In this document: positions 1-10,195 of the stretch, piece after piece
Layout of the letters: every line of letters begins with the position of its first letter
How positions within the stretch are numbered: position 1 is the stretch's first letter
From: Planctomycetota bacterium
Lineage (GTDB): Bacteria > Planctomycetota > UBA1135 > GCA-002686595
DNA: 16,775 bases
Assembly: GCA_016709875.1 (NCBI GenBank)
Contig: JADJLZ010000020.1
Span: 1-16,775 of the forward strand
Direction of reading: 5' to 3'
Notes under the pieces: model-generated
Database searches by the model: none
What the model saw: the letters and a program-made list of their open reading frames with translations, nothing else
What the model was told of the DNA's origin: nothing
Translations under genes and position numbers: made by a program

Positions 1-1360
1 CGTGGCGCGGCGCACGCGGCCTTCCTTCAATGGGGCGAGGTGCCCGCTCCCAAGTCGCGGCGAGATCGTGCGCCAGCTCGGCAACGCACTGCGCGAGAAG
101 AAGCAGCAGCTGGGCGAGCTCGTGACGCTCGAGGTCGGCAAGATCCTCGTGAGGGCCAGGGCGAGATCCAGGAGGCGATCGAACATCGCGGACTTCGCGG
201 TAGGGGCTTTAGTCGCGCATGCTCTACGGCCTCTCGATGCACTCGAGCGGCCGGGCCACGCGATGCGCGAGCAGTACCACCCGCTGGGTGTCGTCGGGAT
301 CATCAGCGCGTTCAACTCTGGCCGCGGTCTGGGCCTGGAACTCGATGCTGGCCCTGATCTGCGGCGATGCCTGCATCTCGCTGCTGAGCGCCAAGGTGCC
401 GCTCACGGGCGATCGCGGCGGATGACCAACGCTTGCCGGCCGGTGCCTCAGCGCGAGGGGCTCGGTGCGCTGTGCTCGCTCGTGGATCGGCAGCCACGAC
501 GACGTCGGCAAGGACTCGTCGCCGATGCGCGCATCCCGCTCGTCTCGTTCACGGGTTCGACGCAAGTCGGCCGCGACGTCGCCGCGAAGCCCGCCGCGCG
601 CTATGCGCGTGCGATCCGAGTGCGGCGGCAACACCGCGATCGTGCTGGATGGACGACGCGGACCCGAGCTCGCGTTGCGCGCGATCCCGTTCGGCGCGGT
701 CGGCACCGCGGCCGGGCGCTGCACGACGACGCGCGGCCGCCTGGTGCACGAGTAGATTGCCGACGCGTTGGTCGAGAAGCGCCTCGCGAAGGCCTACGCC
801 GGCTTGAAGATCGGCGACCCGTCGACCAGCGGTCTCGCAGGCGGACCGCTGATCGATCGAACGCCCGACTCGCGGGATGAAACGGGGCTCAGAAGCCGCG
901 CGACAAGGCAGGCGGCAAGCCCCAGTGTGGCGGCCAGCGCGTGACGAACGGCATGCCGAAGGGCAAGCGGCCTTACGTCGAGCCCGCGATCGTGGATCGT
1001 CCGCAGAACGACCGGGAGTGGAGGGGGTAACCTTGCGCCGTTCCTCTACGTGATTGACCTCAAGAACTCGACGAGGCGATCGCCAACCAGAACGACGTGC
1101 CGCAGGCCCCCGTCCGCGATCTTCACCATGTAGATGCGCGACGCCGAGAGCTTCGCTCCGTCCGGGCGGGCCCGACTGCGGCATCGCCTAACGTCAACAC
1201 CGGCACCAGCGGGGCCGATCGGGAGCCTTCGGCGGCGAGAAGGACACCGGCGGCGGACGCGAGTCCGGCAGTGACCCGTGGAAGGCCTACATGCGTCGCC
1301 ACACCAACACCGTCAACCGGTCGACCGAGCCTCGCCTCGCAGGGAATCGTCTTCGGCTGA
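1..1360 (+). pseudogene. ALDH7-type aldehyde dehydrogenase (aminoadipate-semialdehyde / piperideine-6-carboxylate dehydrogenase-like), partial and broken
   Basis: NAD-dependent aldehyde dehydrogenase, most like the ALDH7 family that oxidises 2-aminoadipate semialdehyde in lysine breakdown. Read across frames, the fragments follow the family order: FLQWGEVPAPK near 25-54, GEIVRQLGNALREKK, HPLGVVGIISAFN near 280-315, IPLVSFTGSTQVGRDVA near 532-580, ECGGNTAIVLD near 618-650, and GRCTTTR with the catalytic Cys codon at 720-722. The C-terminal part carries the ALDH7-typical GGAFGGEKDTGGGRESGSD and a final QGIVFG before the TGA at 1358-1360. About 50 N-terminal residues lie beyond the left edge. 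There are many frame changes, an in-frame TAG at 753-755 where the family usually has Ser after HE, and the usual WKPSPK segment after CGDA is not recognisable. It could be a true pseudogene or bad consensus. BoxD is also an ALDH-superfamily enzyme, but the C-terminus argues for ALDH7. Confidence 0.8.
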
Positions 1361-1366
1361 GCGGAT

Positions 1367-1452
1367 GGTGCCAGTCCAAAATCCCACTAATGCGCGAACG
1401 AGTTCGGGCGGCCGCTGCTGCAAAAGGCATTAGTGGATTTTTGACTGGCACC
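1367..1452. repeat. 86-bp element with ~27-bp terminal inverted repeats (MITE/REPIN-like, or bidirectional terminator)
   Basis: The left arm is 1367-1393 and the right arm 1427-1452. Each outer end reads GGTGCCAGTC on its own strand, and each inner end reads CCACTAATGC. The arms differ only by one substitution and one extra C in the left arm. The 33-nt spacer is 1394-1426. The element is visibly richer in A/T than the flanking genes. It starts 7 bp after the ALDH stop and ends 4 bp before the TAA (1458-1456) that closes the converging glycosyltransferase, so it fills the gap between two gene ends. I see no clear target-site duplication. It may be a non-autonomous mobile or REP-type repeat that also folds as a terminator for both genes. 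Only the repeat structure is directly seen. Confidence 0.75.
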
Positions 1453-1455
1453 GTA

Positions 1456-2719
1456 TTAACCGATCGGCACTCCTCGTTCGAACCGCGACCGCGACCGCGA
1501 AGGTTTGGGGGTCCGTGCGCGAGGTCGTCGAGCAGCGGGCGGGTGGTGGCTCTCCAGTCGAAGCGTTCGAGCACGCGCGTGGCGCTGGCGGCGAGGCGTG
1601 CGGCGCGTTCGCGGTCGGTTGCGAGCGCGAGGATTGCGTCGGCGAAAGTCTGCGCCTGCCGGCGAGCAGCAGATCCCCGGCCATCGCGCAGGTCGAGGCC
1701 TTGCGTCCACGCGCGTGGAGACGAGTGGAAGCCGCATCGCGAGCGCCTCGAGGATCTTGAGCCGCGTCCCGCCGCCGATGCGCAGGGGCACGACGAAGAT
1801 GTCCGCGGCTGTGCGCGCGCACGTCGTCGACGCGGCCGGTGAACGCGATCTGGCCCCCGACGCGCGCGGGCGCACAGGGAGTCGGGCGGGTGCCGCCGAC
1901 GAAGGTGATGCGCGCGGGCGGGCGCCGCGCAGCACGAGCGGGAAGATCTCGCCGAGGAACCAGCGCGCACCGTCCTCGTTGGGGAGGTAGTTCATGCCGC
2001 CGGTGAAGACGAGTCGAGCGCCTCCCCGCGCGGCGGCGGAGGGGGTCGCTGTCGCGCTCAGACCTCTCGCGCGGCGTGAACCGCTGCGTGTCGACGCCTT
2101 TGGGTACGACCAGCACACGATCCACGCCGAGCACGGAGAGCTGGGCACGCTCCTTCTCGGAGCACACGAGACCCGATCCGCGCGGGCAAGAGCGCGGGCT
2201 CGTAGCGGCACATGCGCGTCCATTGCAGCCAGGTGCAGGCGCGCGAGCGAGGGATTCTTCGTCGCGCGGGATAAGGTGCGCGCAGATCCCGGCGAGCTGG
2301 TTGTGCGTGTCGATGAGCGCGCACACCTGCGAGCGAGCCGTTGAGCGACTCGAGGTACTGCGCCGCGTCCAGGTGATTGAGGTGCAGCACGTCGACGCTC
2401 CCGGTGGCGAGGCGCGATTCAGCCAGCATCGCGCCGAGTAGTTCTTTCGGCAGCGGGTGCGGGCGGGCTGGTGAAGAGCGCGCGCAGGAGCTCGAAGGGC
2501 AGTTTCCAAGCGCTGCGGTGGGGTGCCACGAGCACGACTCGATCCCGAGCGCAGCAGGGGCTCGAGCGCGGCTGGGTCACCCGACCCGTAGAGAGTAGCG
2601 TCACGCTCCCCCCGCCGCTGCGAGCGCGCGCAGGGACCTGAAGCTGTGGATCTGCCCGCCGTCGTCGAGCGGCCAGGGTGCTTCTCCGTCACGAACAGGA
2701 CGCGCGGCGGCTGCGGCAT
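1456..2719 (-). CDS. GT4-type glycosyltransferase (sugar transferase, PEP-CTERM/EpsH1-like), frameshifted
   Basis: Probable cytoplasmic or membrane-associated glycosyltransferase that moves a sugar from a nucleotide sugar in polysaccharide or envelope synthesis. The start is ATG 2719-2717, giving MPQPPRVLFVTEKHP, followed after a one-base slip near 2677 by WPLDDGGQIHSFRSLRAL, the usual N-terminal donor/acceptor loop. Further pieces in order are HLNHLDAAQYLE, IDTHNQLAG, RVLVCSEKERAQL, VVPKGVDTQRFTPRE, RLVFTGGMNYLPNEDGARWF, ITFVGGTRP, and the C-terminal GT-B signature IGGGTRLKILEALAMRLPLV. The tail FDWRATTRPLLDDLA is typical. The full length would be about 420 residues, normal for the family. 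Reading passes through all three frames with roughly eight slips. The stop at 1458-1456 is chosen because it follows the last recognisable residues, but a slip near 1480-1520 makes the exact end uncertain. The gene is divergent from the serine hydrolase. Confidence 0.75.
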
Positions 2720-2799
2720 CGGGCGGAGTATACGGGGTGCGTGGGCGCGACTACCCACCCTTCCCGGTCGATTGCACGCCCGCGACGTGCGAAGGGAGC

Positions 2800-2815
2800 A
2801 CGGAGGTATTCCATG
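2800..2815 (+). promoter_or_regulatory. Shine-Dalgarno and start of the serine hydrolase
   Basis: A GGAGG core at 2802-2806 sits six bases before ATG 2813-2815. This is one of the few clear ribosome binding sites in the window and decides this start over the GTG at 2887, which is only where the next reading frame becomes open. Confidence 0.5.
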
Positions 2816-4153
2816 TTCGGCCTGTCTCTGCCCGCTAAGCTGTTTCGCCCTTCCCGCGCAGGTCACGCGTCGGAACGAGCCCCTTCGTGCGCCAGCTGGT
2901 GGCGCCGGCCCTGGAGCACGAGGGCGTGCCGGGGATTTCCGTCGCGGTCGCGATCGACGGCGAACTCGTGCTCGCAAGCGGCTTTGGTTGGTGGACGAGA
3001 CCCGCGGGATTCCCATGGGCGCCGAGACGGTCTTTCCCATCGGTTCCCGGGCCGTTCGCTTGGCGGCGGCGGCGGCCTTGCGCGAGGTCGAATGGAAATC
3101 CATGCGCCTGGAGAGTACGCTGGAAGAGCTCCGTCCTCGAAATCTCTGAACCCCTGCACGCGATCGCGCTGCGGCAACTTCGACGGCACGAGCGGACTCC
3201 CTCGAGTTCGGCGCTCTTAAGGCCCGGCGGCGCGCAAACCCGCCGGTGCGCCCACCTGGCCCCAGTTCCTGACCGAGCTTTGGCGGCGCTGCCGATGCAG
3301 GCTGAGCCGGGCGCGGGATTCTCCGTCGACTACAGCTGGCTGCCGCTGCCCCTGGTGATCGAGCGGGCGAGCAAGCGCAGCTTCAACGACTGTCTTGCAC
3401 AGGAGATCTGCGTGCCGCCTGGCCTGCGCGAAACGCAAGTGCGCACGGAACTTGCGGGAGCGGAGGCCACGCGGCCGACTGCCTGCGCGGTCGAGCAGGC
3501 ACGACGCTCGAGCTGTGGACCGGCCCGAGCCGAGCGGCAGCGCGCGCGCACCTTCAGCACGGGCGCGACCTCGTGCGCTGGCAATCGGCGCTCTTCCAGC
3601 ACGCGCTGCTCACGGAAGCCCCCGCGCACATCCCGCTCGACAGCGCGCTCGCAGGACGGTACCGCGCCTGGCGCCAACGCCTGCTTCTGAGCTCGGCGAA
3701 CCCGGCGGCGACCCACCGTGGCGCCACGTCGGAGGCCCTCGCGGGCTGGCGCGGCGCGCTCCGCCTGGCACGAGCAGGGCCGGCCCGCAGTGTGTGTGCT
3801 CGCCAACCGCGAGGTGCACAGGTCGCGCAGCTCGAGGAGGAGATCGTGCGCCACGCGCTCGGGCTTCCGCCGCTGCACCCGCTCGATCTGGAGCTCGTTT
3901 CAGGGGAGTCACGGCGCCGTGCGGCGTCTCCATGCTCGGCACGTTGCGCGTCCGCATCCACGAGGAGTCCGGCAGCCTGTGGTGGGAATCGGCCACGCAG
4001 GAGCCCGTCCGGCTGCGCAACCAGGGACCGTGGCGTTATCTGGCGGCCGGCGGGGAGTTCTGGCTGCGCTTCAGCCCGAGTCGGCGAACGCCGCGAGCTT
4101 CGAGGTGCACAGCAAGGGCATCGCTGAGCGTGGCGCTGCGCACCGACGGCTAG
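2813..4153 (+). pseudogene. Class C beta-lactamase-like serine hydrolase, frameshifted and lacking catalytic motifs
   Basis: Member of the beta-lactamase/penicillin-binding-protein-like family (PF00144 type). After the start at 2813 the recognisable pieces are FVRQLVAPALEHEGVPGIS, VAVAIDGELVLASGFGW, DETRGIPMGAETVFPIGS (near 2995-3060), LRQL..H followed in another frame by TSGLPR (near 3170-3205), VIERASKRSFNDCLAQEIC (near 3355-3410), DLVRWQSALFQ (near 3570) and a C-terminal EEEIVRHALGLPPLHPLDLEL. It ends with a DUF3471-like tail (VRIHEESGSLWWESA) and TAG 4151-4153. The nucleophile motif S-x-x-K reads S-R-A-V, and the YxN motif reads Y-S-W with about three residues missing. No lysine codon is possible there in any frame because that stretch has no AA. 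There are at least eight frame changes. It is either a pseudoenzyme or a decayed gene with sequencing slips on top. Confidence 0.75.
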
Positions 4154-4223
4154 AGCGCTGCAGCCCAAAGGGTGGCCGCACGGCGAACCCGGCCAGACCA
4201 TCGGGGCGAGCAGCCGGAGCGGC

Positions 4224-4229
4224 TATCAT
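4224..4229 (+). promoter_or_regulatory. Possible -10 element ahead of the ABC transporter operon
   Basis: TATCAT lies 9 bases before the ATG at 4239 in the 85-bp gap after the hydrolase stop. The distance would give a leaderless or nearly leaderless transcript, and no Shine-Dalgarno is visible. I see no convincing -35, so support is weak. Confidence 0.3.
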
Positions 4230-4238
4230 TCGCGCCCC

Positions 4239-5187
4239 ATGAAGGCCGCCATCCGCTGCCGCTGACCTGCGCAAGACCCATGACGCGAAGCCGCCGGTCG
4301 AGGCCGTGCGCGGTCTGGATCTGCGAGGTGCGCGAGGGCGAGTGCTTCGGCCTGCCGGGCCCAACGGTGCCGGCAAGACGACCACGGTCGAGATCCCCGA
4401 GGGCCTGGTCGAGCCGACTTCGGGCGAGGTCGAGTTGCTCGGGCGCAGCTGGAGCGTGACGAGCGCGAGCTGCGCGAACGCATCGGCCTGACGCTGCAGG
4501 AGACGCGCTTCGCCGACAAGCTGCGCGTGGACGAGACCCTCGCGCTCTTCGCCTCGTTCTACTCGCACGGCCGCCCGGCCGAGGAATTGCTGCAGGCCGT
4601 CAGCCTGACCGAGAAGCGCAGCTCGTGGGTGGTCAACCTCTCGGGCGGCCAACGCCAGCGCCTCGCGGTCGCCTGCGCGCTCGTCGGCGATCCGGAGCTG
4701 GTCTTCCTCGACGAGCCGAACACCGGTCTGGATCCGCAGTCGCGCCGCCAGCTGTGGGACATCGTGCGCGAGCTGGGCCAGCGCGGCCGCACGATCGTGC
4801 TCACGACGCACTACATGGACGAAGCCGAGAAGCTCTGCGACCGCGTCGCAATCGTCGACCAGGGCAAGATCATCGCCGAGGGTTCGCCCGCGGAGCTGAT
4901 CCGCTCGCTCGGTGGCGACCACGTGGTCGAGTTCGCCGTCGAGGGCCTCGGAGCGGAGCGTGCCCGAATCCGATCTCGCGGCGTACCGCGCGCTGCCCTC
5001 CGTGCGCTCGGCGCGCGCGGAAGCGGACGGCCTGCTGCTGACCGTCTCCGAGCCGCACGTCGCGATCCCCGCGCTGCTCGGGCAGGTCCAGCAGCGCGGA
5101 CGCGTGCTCTCGCGCCTCACGACGCGCCACGCGAGCCTCGAGGACGTCTTCGTCTCGCTCACGGGGAGGCACCTGCGTGAAGCTTGA
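4239..5187 (+). CDS. ABC transporter ATP-binding protein (ABC-2 exporter type), frameshifted
   Basis: Cytoplasmic ATPase that powers the ABC-2 permease encoded next to it; substrate unknown (drug, lipid or polysaccharide export are all possible). The start ATG 4239-4241 gives MKAAIRC, then after a slip near 4255 the text continues as ADLRKTHDAKPPVEAVRGLDL. Walker A GPNGAGKTT is at about 4358-4384, the Q-loop LTLQETRFADKL near 4490-4520, the signature LSGGQRQRLAVACAL near 4638-4680, Walker B LVFLDEPNTGLDP near 4699-4737, and the switch His in LTTHYMDEAEKLCDR near 4800-4840. The C-terminal part ends SLEDVFVSLTGRHLREA. About 316 residues is normal for a DrrA-like ATPase. Slips are near 4255, 4322, 4358 (a CCC run that should be CCCC), 4452 and 4950. 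All catalytic motifs survive, so I read this as a working gene with consensus errors. Its stop overlaps the permease start by 11 bases. Confidence 0.88.
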
Positions 5188-6211
5188 ACGCAACGCCTTC
5201 GCGCAGCTGCTCTTCGCGCGCCTGCGCGAGTTCGCGCGCGAGCCCGAGGTGCTCTTCTGGGTCTTCGGCTTCCCGATACTGCTCGCGATCGGCCTCGGTC
5301 TGGCCTTCCGCAACAAGCCGGCCGACCGCATCGCCGTCGGAGTGCTCGACGGGCCGGGCGCCGCGCACGTCGTCGAGTCACTCGAGGCGCGCGAGGGTTT
5401 TGACCTCCAGCGCGTGCCCGCGGACGAGGCCGCGACGCGCCTGCGCCTGGCAAGTCGCCGTGCTCGTCGTGCCCGGCGATCCGCCCGAGTACCGCTTCGA
5501 TCCCACGCGGCCCGACAGCCTGCTCGCGCGCGAACGCGTCGACGACGCGCTGCAGCGCGCCGCGGGCCGCGCCGACCTGTTCCACGCCGTCGTCACCGCG
5601 CAGAGCGAACCCGGTGCGCGCTACATCGACTTCCTGATCCCCGGCCTGCTGGGCATGAACATCATGAGCGGCGGGATGTGGGGGGTCGGCTACGCGATCG
5701 TCGACATGCGTTCGCGCAAGCTCCTGAAGCGCCTCGTGGCGACGCCCATGCGCCGCTCGCACTTCCTGGGCGCGCTGATGACCAGCCGCGTGCTGCTGGT
5801 CTTCGCCGAGATGCTGCTCTTGCTCTTCTTCGGCTGGCTCGTCTTCGACCTGCGTCTGGCGGGTTCGATCCTGAACGTGGCGCTGCTCTCGACGCTGGGC
5901 GCGTTCGTCTTCGCGGGCCTGGGCTTGCTGGTCGGCAGCCGCGCCAAGAAGGTCGAGAGCGTCTCGGGCCTGATGAACCTCGTGATGCTGCCGATGTTCG
6001 TCTTCTCGGGCGTGTTCTTCTCGTCGGACCGCTTTCCCGCGGCGATCCAGCCGCTGGTGAAGGCGCTGCCGCTGACGGCCCTGAACGACGCGCTGCGCGC
6101 CGTGATCCTCGAGGGCGAGGGCCTGGGCACGCAGCTTTCGAGGATCGCGATCCTGTGCGCCTGGGGCTTTTCTCGTTCGTCCTGGCGGGACGGATGTTCC
6201 GCTGGAACTAG
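5177..6211 (+). CDS. ABC-2 type transporter permease, two frameshifts
   Basis: Inner-membrane partner of the preceding ATPase. It starts at GTG 5177-5179 (MKLERNAFAQLLFARLREF), inside the end of the ATPase gene, so the two are translationally coupled. The first membrane segment is VLFWVFGFPILLAIGLGLAF. It is followed by a roughly 100-residue extracytoplasmic domain containing VLVVPGDPPEYRFDP and then a cluster of about five helices including IDFLIPGLLGMNIMSGGMWG, VLLVFAEMLLLLFFGWLVF, LGAFVFAGLGLLVG and MFVFSGVFFSSDRFPAAIQP. The end is FSFVLAGRMFRWN plus TAG 6209-6211. That layout is usual for the ABC-2 (NodJ/DrrB-like) family, about 344 residues. One slip lies near 5450 and one near 6165; between them the frame is open for over 230 codons. 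The gene converges on the sigma-factor fusion with 14 bases between the stops. Confidence 0.88.
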   Translation: MKLERNAFAQLLFARLREFAREPEVLFWVFGFPILLAIGLGLAFRNKPADRIAVGVLDGPGAAHVVESLEAREGFDLQRVPADEAATRLRLASRRARRARRSARVPLRSHAARQPARARTRRRRAAARRGPRRPVPRRRHRAERTRCALHRLPDPRPAGHEHHERRDVGGRLRDRRHAFAQAPEAPRGDAHAPLALPGRADDQPRAAGLRRDAALALLRLARLRPASGGFDPERGAALDAGRVRLRGPGLAGRQPRQEGRERLGPDEPRDAADVRLLGRVLLVGPLSRGDPAAGEGAAADGPERRAARRDPRGRGPGHAAFEDRDPVRLGLFSFVLAGRMFRWN

Positions 6212-6225
6212 CGCACGGGTCCGCG

Positions 6226-8704
6226 CTACCAGCGCAGCGTGTGCAGTTCCCGGGCGTGAGCGCGACTGGCAAGCGGCCGACCTCGACGCCAGCGAGCAGG
6301 AACACAGCCTCGCGTGCGCCCTCGCCCAGCGAGAGGATCTGCGAGCGGCCCTCCTCGATCGAGGCCTTGCGGCCGGTGAAGGAGGACTCGCCGCGCATGA
6401 CGCGCAGGACCATCGGCTTCCCGGACGCATCCAGGACCTGCAGCGTGTCGGCGCGCGCGAGCGGCGCCTCGAGTTCGACCTGCAGGTGCACGCGTCGGTC
6501 CGCGAGTACGTCGAAGTGCTCCGCATCCGAATCGGAATGCAGGTCGCGGCCCGCGAACAGGATCGCGTCGCCGTAGGCGAAGATCTCGACCCCGTCGCGC
6601 GGCACGTCGCGCAACTCGTAGTAGCCGTCCTTGCCACTCGTGACCGGCTCGCTGTCGGCCCACTGGTCCTGCGTGCCTCCGGGGATCTTCACCTCCAGCA
6701 CGGGCCGCTGGAACTTGACCGAGACTCCGGCGAGGCCGGTACCGTCGCGGGCGACGATGCGTCCACGGACGTGTTCGCGCAAATCGCCTGGAAGCACGAG
6801 CTCGACATCCCGGCTGCCGGCCGCGACGTGCGGGGCGTCGACACGCGCGAGCGTGCGCGGGTCGATCGCGGCGAGCGCATAGGCACGATCGCGCACGCCG
6901 GGGATCGTGAACGTGCCGTCCGCGGCGCTCGTCTGGTAGTTCCAGAAGCGTGACGCGCCGCCGGCGATCAGCGATTCGGCGAGCACCGTCTCGCCGTCGG
7001 CCTGGCCCAGGCACAGTGGATCGACGAGCCACACGCGCACACCCGCGCGCGGCGCGCGATCCGCACCGAGCACGCGGCCGGCGATCTCGAGCGACGCAGG
7101 ACCCAGGTGCAGGACGACCCTCGAGGGCCAGCGCGGCTTGCCCGACTCGAACTCGGGCTCGAAGAGCGCAGGTTGGCAACCCTCGGCGAGCGCCACGAGG
7201 CGCGGCAGGAGCTGCTTGCCCTCGATCTCGAGCGCGAACTCGCCGTGCGCGTCCGTCAGCGCGACCTCCGCGCCGGCGCTGACGCGCGCGCCCGCGACGC
7301 TTCGCGCCCGCGGAGTCGAGCACCACGCCGCGCACGAGGTCTTCGGTCGGCGCGGCCGCTCGAGCACGAAGAGCAGCGAGCCCTCCGGCGCCGCGGGCAG
7401 TGTTTCGACGCGCGTCACGTAGCCCGCAGAGGAGAGCTGCAGCGTCGCGTGCTCGACGAGCGGCACGTCCGCGAGGCTCCACTGCCCGTCGGCATCGCTG
7501 CGCGTGCGCCATGCGCGAGGCAGCGAGAAGTCGAGCAGGATCCCGAGCTCCGCACCGAGGTGCTGCGCGACGTGCAGGCCGATCTCGACGCCCTCGAGCG
7601 CTGCGCCGGTCTCGTCGACGCGGCCGCCGAGGTCCAGGCGCGGCGCGACCAGCAGGCACGCCTCGTTCGCGGGCGCGATGCGCGCCGAGCCGGAGAGCAC
7701 CGTCGACCAGCGCGCGTCGACCGAGACGATCGAGTTCGCGCTGGCGGGCCGTTCGAGTTGGAAGCGCCCGTCTCCGGAACTCTGACCGAATTCGTGCGCA
7801 ATCTCGTTCGCTTCCCATCCCAGGCGCACGTTCGCGACGCCGCGTCCGGCGAGGTCGAGCACGCGGCCGCGCAGCGGAGAGGGCTCCACGCGGACCGCGA
7901 CGCTCGCAGGCGGAGCGGGGGGCGTGCCACACTGCGCGCATTCGCGACGCCGGTTTCGAGGGTCGGCTGGAGCTGAAGCTGGAGCTCTGTCGCGCTCGCG
8001 GGCTCGTTCAAGGGCGCGCTGCGAGGCGCTCGCGCGAGCCTGCTCCGGTTGGAGGAGCTCCGTGCGCGGCCAGAGCCAGTAGCAGACGAGTGCCAGGGCC
8101 GCGGCGCACAGACCGATCTTGAGGGTTCCGTTCACGATCGAGACTCCTACGGTCCAGGGGACGAGCAGGGATGGGGCGCGCGCCAGCGGCACGAGCGCTG
8201 CGAGCCAGTTCGAGCGGCCCTGCGTGCGGTCGAGCGACTCGCGCAGCTTCGCGAGCGCGCGCTGCAGGCGGCTGTTCACCGTCGGCACGCTGGCCTGCAT
8301 GCGCCTTGCGATGGCGCGCGGGGCAGACCCTCGAAGAAGCGCAGCAGCACGGTGGTGCGCTCGGGTTCCGTGAGTGCCAGTACGGCGGCGACGAGCAGGC
8401 GCTGCTGCTCGGCCTTGGCGACGACGTCGTCGGTCGGCGGGAGTGCTTCCTGGCGCGAGTTCTGGTGCTCGCGTGCACTGCGCGCACCCTGCTCGCGCTG
8501 CCTGTCCACCCAGCGCCCTCGCAACACGGTCGCGAGCCAGCCACGCAGCGGACGGTCGCCCTGCGGCGGATGCGCCAGCGCTGCCGCAAGCGTGTCCTGT
8601 GCGAGATCCTCGGCCTCTTCGCCGTCGGCGACCAGGCGGCGTGCGAGTGCCGCGAGCCAGCGGCTCTCGGCCAGGAGTTGGGTCAGGTCGGGACGTTCGG
8701 GCAT
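6226..8704 (-). CDS. ECF-like sigma factor fused to a membrane segment and carboxypeptidase-regulatory-like repeats
   Basis: One ~826-residue protein predicted to combine a cytoplasmic sigma-70 family factor with an extracytoplasmic region. Start ATG 8704-8702 (MPERPDLTQLLAESRW). Sigma region 2 is about residues 8-65 (VADGEEAEDLAQDTLAAAL), and region 4 about 105-160 (LALTEPERTTVLLRFFEGLP, then RAIARRMQASVPTVNSRLQR). A hydrophobic segment, LKIGLCAAALALVCYWLW, lies at about 195-213, followed by a low-complexity Ala/Arg/Pro linker. The rest contains several beta-sandwich repeats of the CarboxypepD_reg type, such as LRGRVLDLAGRGVANVRLGW, LDLGGRVDETGAALEGVEIG, LEIAGRVLGADRAPRAGVRV and HVRGRIVARDGTGLAGVSVK, each followed by a DG.F or DG.Y turn. 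The end is LTPG(E)LHTLRW with TAG 6228-6226. Slips occur near 8322 (a G run), 7300-7360 and 6250. The open frame runs across the sigma/membrane junction, so the fusion itself does not rest on a slip. Confidence 0.8.
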
Positions 8705-8714
8705 GGGCGCAGGC

Positions 8715-8733
8715 AGGACACGGAGCGTGTCCT
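8715..8733 (-). other. Perfect 7-bp stem-loop between boxB and the sigma fusion
   Basis: AGGACAC (8715-8721) and GTGTCCT (8727-8733) pair perfectly around a 5-nt loop. The hairpin lies 25 bases after the boxB stop and 10 bases before the sigma-fusion ATG. There is no T tract, so it is a poor intrinsic terminator. It covers the place where a ribosome binding site would be, and no Shine-Dalgarno is otherwise visible. A role in translation control is inference. Confidence 0.35.
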
Positions 8734-8758
8734 CGATCCTACGCAGCCATCTCGGATT

Positions 8759-10173
<1,415 letters not shown>

Positions 10174-10195
10174 ATGCGTGCGTGGGGAACGAGGT

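Noticed and set aside
1..1360. The aldehyde dehydrogenase as BoxD, completing the box pathway in the window.
   Set aside because: Its C-terminal GGGRESGSD..AYMRR motif and QGIVFG ending match ALDH7, and it is 7 kb from the box genes with unrelated genes between.
2741..2758. GTGGG / CCCAC inverted repeat in the gap between the divergent glycosyltransferase and serine hydrolase genes.
   Set aside because: Only 5 bp of GC-rich pairing; not distinguishable from chance.
4173..4195. TGGCCG / CGGCCA 6-bp stem after the serine hydrolase stop as a terminator.
   Set aside because: A 6-bp GC stem with an 11-nt loop and no T run is expected often by chance at this base composition.
4071..6225. Minus-strand reading frame that continues from the sigma fusion across the ABC transporter genes (over 700 further codons).
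   Set aside because: The plus strand there encodes an unmistakable ATPase and permease, and the fusion's natural end LHTLRW with TAG at 6228-6226 is reached by a single slip near 6250. The continuation is a GC-rich antisense shadow.
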